Shown: piece after piece, positions 39,782 through 49,653 of the stretch | How positions within the stretch are numbered: the stretch's first letter is position 1 | Layout of the letters: every line of letters starts with the position of its first letter | Assembly: GCA_040902425.1 (NCBI GenBank) | Contig: JBBDXI010000061.1 | Coordinates: 1 to 64,000 of the forward strand | Direction of reading: 5' to 3' | Length of the DNA: 64,000 nt | From: JBBDXI01 sp040902425 | Lineage (GTDB): Bacteria; Planctomycetota; Phycisphaerae; Phycisphaerales; UBA1924 | The notes under the pieces: generated by a model | Told to the model about the DNA's origin: nothing | Database searches by the model: none | The model's input: only the letters and a program-made list of their open reading frames with translations | Program-made: the position numbers and the translations under genes

Positions 39782-40975
39782 ATGGCGATGCTGGATTACA
39801 CGACAGCGGGCGAGTCGCACGGGCCGGGGGTCGTCGTGATCGTCACGGGCGTGCCGGCGGGGCTGGTGGTCGATCAGGCCCTGATCAACCGCGAGCTGGA
39901 GCGGCGGCAGGGCGGATACGGGCGGGGGGCGCGCCAGCGGATCGAGCACGACACGGCGGAGTTCCTCGCGGGGCTGAGGCAGGGCCGCACCATCGGCTCG
40001 CCGATCGCGATGCGGATCGCCAACGCCGACAGCCGCCTGGATGATCCCGCGAAGACGCCGCCGGTCTTCCGGCCGCGCCCGGGGCACGCGGACCTCGCGG
40101 GCTCGCTGAAGTACCTGACCCCCGACTGCCGGGGCGTGCTGGAGCGGGCGAGCGCCCGGGAGACGGCGGGGCGCACGGCGGCGGGGGCGCTGCTGCGCGG
40201 CATGCTGCGGCTGTTTGACATCGAGGTCTTCGGCTTCGTGCGCTCGATCGGGGAGGCGGCGACCGACACGGCGCCGGGCCCGGCGAACTGGCCCGGTCTG
40301 CTCGCGGCCCGCGACGCGTCGGAGACCTATTGCCCGGACGCCGCGGCCACCGAGCGGCAGCGGGAGGTGATCCGCCGGGCCAAGGTGGACCGGGACACGG
40401 CCGGCGGGCTGATCGAGGCCCACGCCTTCGGCATCCCGCCGGGCCTGGGCTCGTGCATGGACTGGCGGGACCGGCTCGACGCCCGGCTCGCGTACGCGGC
40501 CATGGCGATCCAGGCGATCAAGAGCGTCGAGATCGGCCTGGGCAAGGATGTGGCGGCCCGCCCCGGGTCACGTGTGCACGACCCGATCCGGTTCGACCCG
40601 GCGCTGGTCGAGACGCACCGGCTCGGCTTCGTGCGCGACAGCAACAACGCCGGGGGGCTCGAGGGGGGCATGACGAACGGCCAGCCCGTCGTCGTGCGGG
40701 CGGCGATGAAGCCGATTTCCACGCTGCTGCGGGGCCTGCCCAGCGTGGACCTGACCACCCGCGAGGCGCAGACCAGCGACTATGAGCGGAGCGACATCTG
40801 CGCGGTGCCTGCGGCCAGCGTGGTCCTGGAGAACGTGGTGGCGTTCGAGATCGCCCGGGCCTTTCTGGGCAAGTTCGCCGGGGACACGATGGACGAGGTG
40901 AAGGTGGCGTACGACAGCTACCTGAGGATGGCCCGGATGATCGGCCCTGAGCCGCCGCAGAGGACCCTGGCCTGA
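39782..40975 (+). CDS. aroC: Chorismate synthase
   Basis: The 397-residue protein starts 12 bases after the previous stop. It converts EPSP to chorismate in the shikimate pathway, with reduced FMN. The signature TAGESHGPGVVVIVTGVPAG is at the N-terminus, then RRQGGYGRGARQRIE, DTAEFLAGLRQGRTIGSPI, RPGHADLAGSLKY, ERASARETAGRTAAGALLRG, DSNNAGGLEGGMTNGQPVVV and a RSDICAVPAASVVLENVVAF end. Length is normal. An ATG at 39788 (MLDYTTAG) is an alternative start. The short spacing suggests it is co-transcribed with the preceding membrane-fusion gene. Confidence 0.97.
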   Translation: MAMLDYTTAGESHGPGVVVIVTGVPAGLVVDQALINRELERRQGGYGRGARQRIEHDTAEFLAGLRQGRTIGSPIAMRIANADSRLDDPAKTPPVFRPRPGHADLAGSLKYLTPDCRGVLERASARETAGRTAAGALLRGMLRLFDIEVFGFVRSIGEAATDTAPGPANWPGLLAARDASETYCPDAAATERQREVIRRAKVDRDTAGGLIEAHAFGIPPGLGSCMDWRDRLDARLAYAAMAIQAIKSVEIGLGKDVAARPGSRVHDPIRFDPALVETHRLGFVRDSNNAGGLEGGMTNGQPVVVRAAMKPISTLLRGLPSVDLTTREAQTSDYERSDICAVPAASVVLENVVAFEIARAFLGKFAGDTMDEVKVAYDSYLRMARMIGPEPPQRTLA

Positions 40976-41004
40976 GGCAGAGGCGCAGAGGCAGGCAGCG
41001 GTTC

Positions 41005-41523
41005 TCACGCCCCCCACTTGCCCGCGTAGTCCACCGAGAACCGGCCGGGCTCGCGGGCGGCCAGCTCGTAGCGGCGCTTGGCGATCTGCCGCAGGTGCAG
41101 CCAGTCGTGGGCCGCCCACGACGCCAGCAGGTCGCCCGCCGCGAGCGAGCCGAAGACCCTGTGCGTGTGGGTCGTTCCCCAGTCCTTCTCGCCGAGGCCG
41201 CTGAGCCACGCGAGCGAGGCCTCCCGCTCGGCCAGGAACCGCGCCACCGACTCCGCCAGCGCCCGCTCGTTGTAGCTGCGCTCCCGCGCCCACCCCTCGG
41301 GGTCGTTGGGGGGCCACTCGAGCTTCGGGTCGCGCAGCGTCAGCTCCAGCCGCCGACGGAAGTCGTCCACCTCCTCATCCACGAGGTGGTTCACGATCTC
41401 GACCACCGACCAGGCGCCGCTGGCGGGCTTCCAGCGGGCATCGGCCTCGCTCAGCCCCGCCACCGCCGCGGGCAGGATCGCCGGGAACGACCCCAGGCTC
41501 GCCACCATCGCCGGCGCGTTCAT
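41005..41523 (-). CDS. DinB-family protein
   Basis: The 172-residue protein starts at MNAPAMVASL; its ATG overlaps the TGA of the giant exoprotein gene (ATGA), so translation is coupled. It is a four-helix bundle of the DinB/YfiT type with metal-ligand histidines: the NHLVDEEVDDFRRR, THTHRVFGSLAAGDLLASWA and HDWLHLRQI segments supply the three His positions. Family members are metal-dependent transferases or thiol S-transferases, mostly of unknown substrate. Why it follows a secreted adhesin gene is unclear; the coupling may be accidental. It is cytoplasmic. Confidence 0.85.
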   Translation of the reverse strand: MNAPAMVASLGSFPAILPAAVAGLSEADARWKPASGAWSVVEIVNHLVDEEVDDFRRRLELTLRDPKLEWPPNDPEGWARERSYNERALAESVARFLAEREASLAWLSGLGEKDWGTTHTHRVFGSLAAGDLLASWAAHDWLHLRQIAKRRYELAAREPGRFSVDYAGKWGA

Positions 41524-44500
41524 CGCGAGGCCACCGCCGGGCCCGGGCGCGCGAGCGCGCCCAGCTGCGTCGCCATGATCGCGGTCTCCAGCTGCTCGGG
41601 CGTGAGCCCGGGGAAGGCGACCTTCGCCAGGATCTCGCGCAGCGCCTCGGCCGCTTCCGCCGGCGTCAGGCCCAGCTGCCCGAGGCGGTCGAACAGCCGG
41701 CGCAGCTGGTCGAGGTAGAACCGCGCCTCCGCGTGCGCGGGGACCGCCTCGACGTAGGCCCGGAAGCCCAGCGGATCGGCCCGCTCCTTCGCGGCCGCGG
41801 CGTACTCGGTCCACGCGGCGATCAGCACATCGCGGATGTGCTCGGCCTGCGGCTCGCGCACGGGCTGGCCGTTCTCGTCGGTGCGCTCCTTGAAGAAGAT
41901 CTCGTCGTGGGCCCGGGTGTAGCGGCTGACGGCTCCGGGCGGCAGGTTCCGCTCGCGGGCGGTGCGGGGCTCGACGCCGGCCTCGGCGAGCCGGGCCGAC
42001 TGCCCGGGGTCCATGGCGCGGACGGGCAGGACGACGCCCGTCTGGGCGATCACCGGGGCGACCACCGATGGCTGGGCCTCGGCGAGGTTGACGCTGCTCG
42101 CGCCCGTCGCCGCCAGGTCCAGGACGGTGACGCCGGAGCGCATGCTGTTGATGCTCAGCGGCCCCAGCGAGCGGACGGCGAAGCCGTCGAGCGTCGCGCT
42201 GAGCCCGCCGGCGTCGGGCGTGGCGAACGCGGGCGTGCGGAAGTCGCCCAGGAAGGTCGGGCGCTGCGAGAAGTCGATGGTCCCGCCGGAGGTGAAGTCC
42301 ACGCCGCCGTCGCGCCCGATGGTCAGCAGGCCGCCACGCGAGACCAGGAGGTCCCCGCCGGGGCGGGTGTTCACCGCGATCGACGGGGCGTTCACCGTCA
42401 TGTTGCCCAGGGTGGAGATGTCGCCGAGCGTCGCGGGCCCGCCGGAGTTCAGGACCAGGTGGCCCAGCACGCTGAGCTTCTGCCGCGCGCCCATCGTGAA
42501 GGCGCCCGTGGTGTTGATCACCAGCGTGTAGTCCGGCATCGGCGTCCCGCCGAGGTTCAGGCCCCCGACGAACGTGGCCGCGGCCGGGTTGGTGGTGCGG
42601 GCCCCGCCGAGGGTGAGCGAGGCGAGGGGCGAGAAGCTCCCGACGGGGCTGGTGAAGCGGACCCGCGCGAGGTTGGGCGAGCTGAGCGTGGCCTGGCTGG
42701 CGGGGTTGGGCAGGAGGGTGAGGTGACGCGGGCCGCCCTGGCTGTCGAGGGTGCTGCCGAAGGCGATCCCCGTGTCGCCGGTGTCGCGGAGGGTGACGTC
42801 ATTGAACAGCAGGACCGCGTCGCCGAAGGTCATCGCGCCCTCGGTGGTGATGTCGGCCCCGATCCGGGTCCGCCCGTCGGCGTTGGTGGTGAGGCTCTTG
42901 AGGGGCGTGGTCCCGCCGACGCGCCCGAAGAAGTTGGTGATGCCGATGCCGGTGCTGTTGACGGCGAGGCTGGCGGCCACCGCGCCGGAGTCGGCGTCCA
43001 CGGTCGAGTGGAAGCTGATGTTGGTGCCGTCGAGGGCGAGGGCGGAGCTGACGGCGACGGCGTCGTGGTACTCCTGCCCGGCGCTGGTGCGGATGGAGGG
43101 GGCGAGGATGCGGGTGCGGCCGTCGGCGTTGGTGACGAGGCGGTGGAGCGGGCGGGTGTTGCCCACCGCCCCGACGAACGTGGTCACGCCGTTGCCGCTG
43201 GTGTTGACCACCAGCGTGCGGTCGGCGGTGGTGTCGGAGTTGAGCGTGGAGCCGAAGGTTACGCCGTTGGCGGCGACCGTGGTGTTCGCCCCCAAAACCA
43301 CGGCGTCGTTGTAGACCTGGCCGCGGAGGGTGGTCACCGATCCGCCAAGGATCCGCGTCGTGCCGTCGGAGTTGGTCTCCAGCCGCTCGAGCATGCTGAT
43401 GGAGCCCACCGCGCCGGTGAACGTGGTCGTTCCCGTGCCCGTGGTGTTCACCGTGAGGATGCGGAAGATGCCGTCGGAATCGAGGGTCGAGCCGAAGGTG
43501 ACCGCCCCAGCGGAGAGCGTGGTGGTGAGCGCCAGGACCACGGGGTCGTTGAAGGTCTGGGCGCCGGTCGTGCGGATGGTGGCGCCGGCCAGCACGGTCT
43601 TCCCGTCGGCGTTGGTGGTGAGCGTCGCGAGCTCCCTGGTGTTCCCCACCGGGCCGTTGAACGTGGTGACGCCGTTGGCGGTGGTGTTGACGGTGAGGTC
43701 GTGGAAGCCGCTGCCGCCGCCCCCGTTGACCGAGCTGTGGAACGTCACGTCGATGCCGGCGAGGGTCGAGTCGGCCTCGACGATCACCGGGCCCTGGTAC
43801 TGCTGCGAGCCGGTCGTGGTGACGAGCCCGTTGAGGGTCACCGTGTCCTCGAAGGTCACCGTGGCGGCGGTGAGGCTGGGGCCCAGCGTCGTCGACCCGC
43901 CGGCGTTGACCAGCACATCGCCCAGCCTGCCGCCCGCGACCGAGCCGACATCGCCGGAGAAGACCGCCAGGGGGGAGGTGATGGTGAGGTCAACCCCGGC
44001 GCCGGTGGCGCTGTCGAGCGTGCCGGTGAAGCGGACCTGCGTGGCGGCCTCGATGGTCGTGTCGTGGTTGAGCAGGACCGCGTCGTTGAACTCGATGATG
44101 GCGGCCCGCAGCGAGCCGGTGTCGAGGGTCGTGGTGCCCGCGGCGTCGGTCCGCAGCGTGCCCAGCGCCCGCGTGGAGCCGATCTCGGCGGCGAAGAGCG
44201 TGGTGGGCGAGCGGACCTCCAGGAGCCGGGCATCGCCGGTCGCGTTGTCGACCTCCCGGTTGAAGGTGACGGAGGTTGACCCGGTCAGGATGCTGTCCCC
44301 GGAGACCTGGACGGTGTCGTTGAAGACCAGGACCGCGCCGGTGATGTTGCCGGCCAGCGTGGTGGTGCCCGCGGCGTCGGTGTTGAGGGTGCCCAGGGCC
44401 CCGCCCGTGCCGGCGCCGACGGGACCGGTGATGGTGGTCGCGGGGCTCTGGATGAAGAGGTCGTTGGCCTCGCCGCTCTGGCTGTTCACGGCGGCCAGGA

Positions 44501-47500
44501 GCACGGCGGTGGTGCCGATGAGCGTGAGGTCCTCGCCCAGGACGGTCTGGCCCCGCATGTCGATGGTGGCGGCCCGGACCGTGGGCGTGTTGAAGGTGAC
44601 CTTGCCGCCGCCCGCGCCGATGAGGTTCCCCAGCGAGGCCCCCGAGCCGACCTGCGCGTTGAAGACGGTGTCGGGGGAGTTGACGGTGAGGTGGCGGGTG
44701 GGCCCGCTGGTCTGGACCGGGCCGGCGAACGTGATCGAGGTGGTGCCGCGCACGCTCGCGCTCTGCGCGAGCTGCACCTGGTCCTGGAAGTCGATCTGCG
44801 CGGCCTCGATCGAGAAGCCGGAGGCAGGGACCCCGATGGCGAGCGTGGTGGTCCCCGCGGCGTCGGTGCGGAGCAGGCCCAGCGAGGTCGTGCCCCCGCC
44901 GATCGCCCCTCCGAACGTCGTCAGGGGGGAGGCGACGATCAGGTCGTGGGCGGCCCCGGAGGCGCTGGCGATGGCCCTGAAGGCGGCGCTCGTGCCGGCG
45001 GTGACGGTCAGGTCGCCGGTGAGCACCAGACCGCCTTGCAGGTTCACCACGCCCGCCGTGAGCCCCGGCCCTGCTACACGGATGGTGTTGCCCACGCCGG
45101 TGGTGAACGTGCCGAGCGCGCCGCCGGCGCCCTGGCCGATGCCGCCGGCGAACCCGGCCGACCCGTTGATCGTGAGGTCGTTGGCCTCGCCGGATTCGCT
45201 GTCCACAGCGCCGCCGAACCCGGCGGCGGTGGCCGTGACGGTCACATCCGTCCCCAGCGTCACATCGTCGCCGAAGTCCACCTCGAGGGCGCGGACCGAG
45301 GCGCCGTTGAGGACCGTCATCCCCGCGGAGTCGGTCCGGATCAGCGAGAGCTGCGTGCCGCCGCCGTCGCCCCCCAGCCCGATGAGCCCGTTGAACGTCG
45401 TGAGGGGCGAATCCACGGTCAGCGCGCGGGGCTGCCCCGCCTGGTCGCTGATCACGTCCTTCTGGAAGGTGGCGCTGGTCGTCGCCGTGAGCGTGGTGTT
45501 GACCCCCACCCGCACGAAGTCGCCGAACTCCATCGTGGCGGCGTGCAGGGCCGGCGCGGCGATGACCGTGCGGCCGTCGGCGTTGGTGGTCAGGGCATCC
45601 AGGGCGCTGGCGGCCCCGACGCCGCCGTTGAAGCGCGTGATCCCTGTGCCGGTGGTGTTCAGCGTGAGGTCGCGGGCGGTGGCATCCGAATCGACCGTCC
45701 CGTGGAAGGTGATGTGCCGCCCGGTCAGCGTCAGGTCGCCGCCGAGGACCACATCGCCGTGGAGGTCGAGGTCGGCCCCGCCGGCGTCGATGCCGGCGCC
45801 GAGCACGATCCCGTCGCTGGCGGTGATCGAGACCGGGCCGCCGGCGATGAGCGAGCCGGTGGAGGCCAGCTCGAAGCCCAGGGAGGTGGAGGTGAACGAC
45901 CCGCCGCCCAGCTCCACCGTGTTGTTGAGCTGGATGTTGCCCGTCCCGTCGGCGTCGAAATCGGCCAGCAGGACGAGGTTCAGGGCGTCGGCCCCGGCGA
46001 CGCTGTCGAGGATCTCGCCGTTCAGGATGATGTCGCGGTGGGCGATCAGCGAGAGGGTGTTGGTCCCCGTCCCGTTGAAATCCAGCGTGACGCCGGAGGC
46101 CAGCGTGATGGTGCCGCCCGTGGCCGGGCCGGTGGCGCCGGTCCGCACCTCGACGCTGGCGCCGCCGGTGAGGGCCGCAACCAGGTCGCCGACGAACAGT
46201 TCAGCGCCCGCCCCGGTGGAGGTGAAGACCGTCGCCGGGGGCGGCGGGGTCGTGCTCACGTTCACCGTGGGGTTCGCGGTGATCGTGAGGTCCTCCGGGT
46301 CGATCAGCCACGTCCCGCCCCGCCCGAGTGGCGAGCGCAGGTCCGGCGTCCCGGAAAGGTGAAGTTCGAGTTTGCCCGAGGTCTCGATGAAGCCGCCGTC
46401 GCCCCCGGCCGCGCCGCCCCGGGCGCTCAACTGGCCGAACGACCGCGTGACCACATCCGACCAGACGATGATCGTGCCGCCGTTGCCGCTGTGCGTCGCG
46501 TCGGCGCGGATGCTGGAGTCGCGGCTGATGTACGTCGCGCCCGCGGTGCGCTCCGGGCCCATGCCCTGCATCCCGCCGCCGACGAGGACCGTCCCGCCGC
46601 CGGTGGCGCCCGAGGCGTCCACCTCGGCCCCGAAGAGGCCGACCTTCTCGCCGAGCACCGTCACCGACCCACCCGTGCCCGCGGCGTTGGATGCGTCGAG
46701 CCGGCCGGAGACCGAGACGACGCCGGTGCGCCCGCCCTCGAGGCGGATGTCGCGGGCGCGGGTTGCGCCGGCGTGGTCGATCGCCACGGCGTACAGGTCG
46801 CCGGCGCCGAGGAGCACCCGGCCCCCCGCGGCCTCGATCGTCCCCGCCTGGGTCACGCCGGTCGCGCCCGCCTGCGGGGCGCTGCCCGAGACCTTGGCGT
46901 AGAAGTTGCCCTGCTGCTCGCCGACGAGCACCTCGCCGCCCGCGGCGAGCGCCACCATGCCCGCGGGCGCGTGGATCGTCCCGTAGTTGGCCACGCCCGT
47001 GCCGAAGAGCCCGACGGCATCAGCCCGGATCGTCCCGCGGTTCTCGACCGTCCCGCTCAGGTTGGTGAAGCGGTCGCGCCCGGCGAGGAAATCGGCGTTG
47101 CTCATCCGGCCGGCGCCGGCGTAGATGCCCCCGACATCCACCAGCGCCCCGTTGGCGAAGAACACGCCCGCGGGGTTCACGATGTACACGATGCCGTTGG
47201 CCGTCAGGCTCCCGGCGATCTTGCTGGGGTCCGGCCCGAGCACCCGGTTCAGGACCTTGCTCGTGCTCCCGGGCTGGATGAACTGCACGCCCGTCCCGGT
47301 GGGGATGTTGAAACTCTGGTAGTTGATGATCGCGCCGTTCGAGGCGTTGATCACCGTCGTCGCGCCGTTCTGGCCGAACGTGGCGCTCCCGTGGACGACT
47401 TGGCCGCCCTGGGGCTGGGCCGCGGCCGAGGCGGCCAGGCCGGCGACCGCCAGCATCGAGCAGAGACGAGACCGGGCCGAGTCCCGCGAACGAACGGGGT

Positions 47501-47531
47501 GGCATGGCGTACGGGTAGATCCGCTAGGCAT
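41520..47531 (-). CDS. Giant secreted TpsA-like (filamentous haemagglutinin-type) exoprotein, 2003 aa
   Basis: The ATG at 47531 (MPSGSTRTPC) follows AAAGGAAC. A signal peptide ends near AASAAAQP. Residues about 40-300 are a TPS/haemagglutination domain: VVHGSATFGQNG, TVINASNGAIINYQSFNIP, FIQPGSTSKVLNRVLG, ANGIVYIVNPAGVFFANGA and an FLAGRDRFTNLSGTVENRGT segment. The next 1450 residues are beta-helix-forming repeats of about 70-75 residues, in two flavours: LRTDAAGTTTL with F-x-x-x-V-D-S-A-T-G and LTTNADGRT with STLDSD. The last 190 residues are not beta-helical but charged and helical (YTRAHDEIFFKERTDENGQP, RLFDRLGQLGLTPAEAAEAL). It should be exported by the TpsB protein encoded just upstream and act at the cell surface. 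Adhesion is the family role; target unknown. Confidence 0.9.
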   Translation of the reverse strand: MPSGSTRTPCHPVRSRDSARSRLCSMLAVAGLAASAAAQPQGGQVVHGSATFGQNGATTVINASNGAIINYQSFNIPTGTGVQFIQPGSTSKVLNRVLGPDPSKIAGSLTANGIVYIVNPAGVFFANGALVDVGGIYAGAGRMSNADFLAGRDRFTNLSGTVENRGTIRADAVGLFGTGVANYGTIHAPAGMVALAAGGEVLVGEQQGNFYAKVSGSAPQAGATGVTQAGTIEAAGGRVLLGAGDLYAVAIDHAGATRARDIRLEGGRTGVVSVSGRLDASNAAGTGGSVTVLGEKVGLFGAEVDASGATGGGTVLVGGGMQGMGPERTAGATYISRDSSIRADATHSGNGGTIIVWSDVVTRSFGQLSARGGAAGGDGGFIETSGKLELHLSGTPDLRSPLGRGGTWLIDPEDLTITANPTVNVSTTPPPPATVFTSTGAGAELFVGDLVAALTGGASVEVRTGATGPATGGTITLASGVTLDFNGTGTNTLSLIAHRDIILNGEILDSVAGADALNLVLLADFDADGTGNIQLNNTVELGGGSFTSTSLGFELASTGSLIAGGPVSITASDGIVLGAGIDAGGADLDLHGDVVLGGDLTLTGRHITFHGTVDSDATARDLTLNTTGTGITRFNGGVGAASALDALTTNADGRTVIAAPALHAATMEFGDFVRVGVNTTLTATTSATFQKDVISDQAGQPRALTVDSPLTTFNGLIGLGGDGGGTQLSLIRTDSAGMTVLNGASVRALEVDFGDDVTLGTDVTVTATAAGFGGAVDSESGEANDLTINGSAGFAGGIGQGAGGALGTFTTGVGNTIRVAGPGLTAGVVNLQGGLVLTGDLTVTAGTSAAFRAIASASGAAHDLIVASPLTTFGGAIGGGTTSLGLLRTDAAGTTTLAIGVPASGFSIEAAQIDFQDQVQLAQSASVRGTTSITFAGPVQTSGPTRHLTVNSPDTVFNAQVGSGASLGNLIGAGGGKVTFNTPTVRAATIDMRGQTVLGEDLTLIGTTAVLLAAVNSQSGEANDLFIQSPATTITGPVGAGTGGALGTLNTDAAGTTTLAGNITGAVLVFNDTVQVSGDSILTGSTSVTFNREVDNATGDARLLEVRSPTTLFAAEIGSTRALGTLRTDAAGTTTLDTGSLRAAIIEFNDAVLLNHDTTIEAATQVRFTGTLDSATGAGVDLTITSPLAVFSGDVGSVAGGRLGDVLVNAGGSTTLGPSLTAATVTFEDTVTLNGLVTTTGSQQYQGPVIVEADSTLAGIDVTFHSSVNGGGGSGFHDLTVNTTANGVTTFNGPVGNTRELATLTTNADGKTVLAGATIRTTGAQTFNDPVVLALTTTLSAGAVTFGSTLDSDGIFRILTVNTTGTGTTTFTGAVGSISMLERLETNSDGTTRILGGSVTTLRGQVYNDAVVLGANTTVAANGVTFGSTLNSDTTADRTLVVNTSGNGVTTFVGAVGNTRPLHRLVTNADGRTRILAPSIRTSAGQEYHDAVAVSSALALDGTNISFHSTVDADSGAVAASLAVNSTGIGITNFFGRVGGTTPLKSLTTNADGRTRIGADITTEGAMTFGDAVLLFNDVTLRDTGDTGIAFGSTLDSQGGPRHLTLLPNPASQATLSSPNLARVRFTSPVGSFSPLASLTLGGARTTNPAAATFVGGLNLGGTPMPDYTLVINTTGAFTMGARQKLSVLGHLVLNSGGPATLGDISTLGNMTVNAPSIAVNTRPGGDLLVSRGGLLTIGRDGGVDFTSGGTIDFSQRPTFLGDFRTPAFATPDAGGLSATLDGFAVRSLGPLSINSMRSGVTVLDLAATGASSVNLAEAQPSVVAPVIAQTGVVLPVRAMDPGQSARLAEAGVEPRTARERNLPPGAVSRYTRAHDEIFFKERTDENGQPVREPQAEHIRDVLIAAWTEYAAAAKERADPLGFRAYVEAVPAHAEARFYLDQLRRLFDRLGQLGLTPAEAAEALREILAKVAFPGLTPEQLETAIMATQLGALARPGPAVASR

Positions 47532-47649
47532 AGAGGTTCCTTTCGCGTGTCTTGCACGGAGTCGCTGCCCCCTACGGCGGCCTGCTCCCCTTCGAGCCGT
47601 TGCTGAGGCCGCTCTCATCCGTTCGCATGCTGGCAGGGGGCGGATTCGG

Positions 47650-49653
47650 TCAGTACAGGATCGTCCCGACGAAGTGGACCCGGGTCTCCCCGGAATTGGT
47701 CTCCCGGGCGTCCTTCATGGCCATTCCCACATCCACCCGGAGGCTCAGGTTCCTCAGGATCACCAGTTCAGCCCCTACACCGGTCCCCACCAGGGTCTCG
47801 CTGGAGAGGTTCTCCCCGGTGGCGCGGCCGACATCCACGAAGCCCCGGAAGATCAGGTCCCAGTCGGGCCTCCCCCACCGCTGCTCGGGCCGGACGCGGA
47901 AGGGCTGCCGCATGAAGGTCGTCGGCGGCCCGGGCTCCAGCCAGCGGGGCAGGTGGAAGCGGTACTCGGCGCTGGCGATGTAGACGTTGTCGCCGGCGAC
48001 GGCCGCCTCCTCGTAGCCCCGCACCGTGTAGAGGCCGCCGATGGTGTCCTGCTCCTGCGGGATCAGGGCGTTGCCGAAGGCGTGCTGGCCGCGGAGGGAG
48101 AGGGCGATCTCGTGGGCGAGCGTCGTCTTGCGGTAGGGCGCCTCGGGGCTGGACCACGTTTGGCGGAAGAGGAGCGGCTCGAGGTAGAACGAGTGGCCGA
48201 CGGACCACTTCAGGACCGTCCAGTCGTCGTCGGCGCCCAGCCGCCCCAGCCCGTTCAGGTCCGAGTCGGTCCCGGCGACGCCGGGGAGATTGGTCTCGAG
48301 GCGCACCTCGGCGTTGGTCGTGGCGCGGAAGAGGCTGCGCTCGAAGCGGGCGCCCACGTAGGGGATGAAGAAGTGGTCGCGGTCCTCGAGGGCCGAGGCC
48401 TCGTTGTTCACGTGGACGTACTGCCAGCGCGCCCCGCCGAAGAGGTCGACGAACGCCCGGCCGCGCTGCACCACGTTCGTGGCCAGCTCGGCGCCGACCT
48501 GCCAGCTGTCGCCGTCGAAGTCCTCGCCGACGAAGCCGACATCGGCGGCGGTGAAGCTGGTGATCGACCCGTACGCCCGCCAGCGCGTCACCGGCGACCC
48601 GAAGAGCGGGGCGTCGTAGGACGCGAGCAGGGCGTGCACATCGTCGAACCCGGCGGTGATGTAGTCCACCGAGAGGATGTCGTCGCTGTGCGAGAGCTGG
48701 TAGTGCACGAACCCGAAGCGCTGCCGCCACTCGCCGGTCTCCTCGGTCCCCGTGTTGGAGAGCTGGAAATAGGCGGTCCAGGGCCGGTTCTCGGTGATGA
48801 CATAGTCGAGCGAGACCTCGCCCGGGCGCTCGCCCGCCGAGACCGTGGCGTCGAGCCGGCGCCCCGGGTGCCGCTCGAGGCGGGCGATGTGTTCCTCGAT
48901 CTCCTCCTTGCGGAGCAGGTCCCCCGGCTGGGCCGGCGAGTTCTCGCGGATGCGCAGGTGGTACGGGTGGTTCACCCGCGTCTCGAGCGACGGGCGGCCG
49001 CCGGGCGCTGTCGGGCGGTCCCAGCGCGGCCCGGCGCCGAGCGTGCGGACCTCGGCGACCGTCCGCACCCAGATGTCCATGACCAGCGTGCGCTGCTCGG
49101 GCGGGCGCAGGTCCTCCAGCGTGCGGGGGTCGATCTGCGAGGGGGGCGGGATCACCGCGACCCCCACCAGCCCGCGCTGGTTGAAGAACTCCACGATCCG
49201 CGAGGCGATGGCGTTCAGGGCACTGGCGGCGAATCGGCGCGGCTCGCGCTGCGGCGTGATCAGGTCGCCGAGCGTCAACCGCAGCGCTGTCAGCCCCGGG
49301 CGCGGCGAGACGTACACGCCGTCCTTCAGCGAGAGCGTGACATCCAGGCCCGTCAACTGCTCCACCGCGGGCATGTCCGGGTGCTCGGCCGCGTAGCGGA
49401 TGACCAGCGCCGACACCTCGTACACATGCGAGTCCAGCACGGCCAGGGTCGCTTCGGGCGTCGGGGCCGGGGGCGGCTGCGGAGTCGGGGGCGGCGGGGG
49501 CTGCGAGGGCACCGCCTCCGGGGGCGGCGGCGACCTCTCCACGGGCGTTCCCTGGCCCAGCGCGGCGGCGCTGCCGACGGCCAGCCCCACCAGGGCCGTG
49601 AGAGCCAGTCGAAGTCGGGGGCGCGAGCGATCAGACCGGAACGACTCGAGCAT
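47650..49653 (-). CDS. TpsB-like outer-membrane transporter (FhaC/ShlB family)
   Basis: The 667-residue protein starts at MLESFRSDRS; a signal peptide ends near AALGQG, followed by a proline-rich stretch. Two POTRA-type regions come next (about residues 75-270): YVSPRPGLTALRLTLGDLIT and a YHLRIRENSPAQPGDLLRKE segment. A 16-strand-type barrel follows from about WTAYFQLSNTGTEETGEWRQ to the C-terminal DVGMAMKDARETN and VHFVGTILY with an aromatic last residue. The conserved VRGYEE motif (TpsB/BamA type) is present. The adjacent downstream gene is the TpsA partner, 118 bases away. It should translocate the exoprotein across the outer membrane. Confidence 0.9.
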   Translation of the reverse strand: MLESFRSDRSRPRLRLALTALVGLAVGSAAALGQGTPVERSPPPPEAVPSQPPPPPTPQPPPAPTPEATLAVLDSHVYEVSALVIRYAAEHPDMPAVEQLTGLDVTLSLKDGVYVSPRPGLTALRLTLGDLITPQREPRRFAASALNAIASRIVEFFNQRGLVGVAVIPPPSQIDPRTLEDLRPPEQRTLVMDIWVRTVAEVRTLGAGPRWDRPTAPGGRPSLETRVNHPYHLRIRENSPAQPGDLLRKEEIEEHIARLERHPGRRLDATVSAGERPGEVSLDYVITENRPWTAYFQLSNTGTEETGEWRQRFGFVHYQLSHSDDILSVDYITAGFDDVHALLASYDAPLFGSPVTRWRAYGSITSFTAADVGFVGEDFDGDSWQVGAELATNVVQRGRAFVDLFGGARWQYVHVNNEASALEDRDHFFIPYVGARFERSLFRATTNAEVRLETNLPGVAGTDSDLNGLGRLGADDDWTVLKWSVGHSFYLEPLLFRQTWSSPEAPYRKTTLAHEIALSLRGQHAFGNALIPQEQDTIGGLYTVRGYEEAAVAGDNVYIASAEYRFHLPRWLEPGPPTTFMRQPFRVRPEQRWGRPDWDLIFRGFVDVGRATGENLSSETLVGTGVGAELVILRNLSLRVDVGMAMKDARETNSGETRVHFVGTILY

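Noticed and set aside
37958..40423. Minus-strand open frame of 821 codons opposite the membrane/spermidine-synthase fusion and aroC
   Set aside because: Composition (Gln, Arg, His, Pro) is typical of antisense shadows; both plus-strand genes have full family motifs.
44691..47606. Plus-strand open frame of 971 codons opposite the exoprotein gene
   Set aside because: Antisense of conserved TPS-domain and repeat sequence; no ribosome binding site and low-complexity composition.
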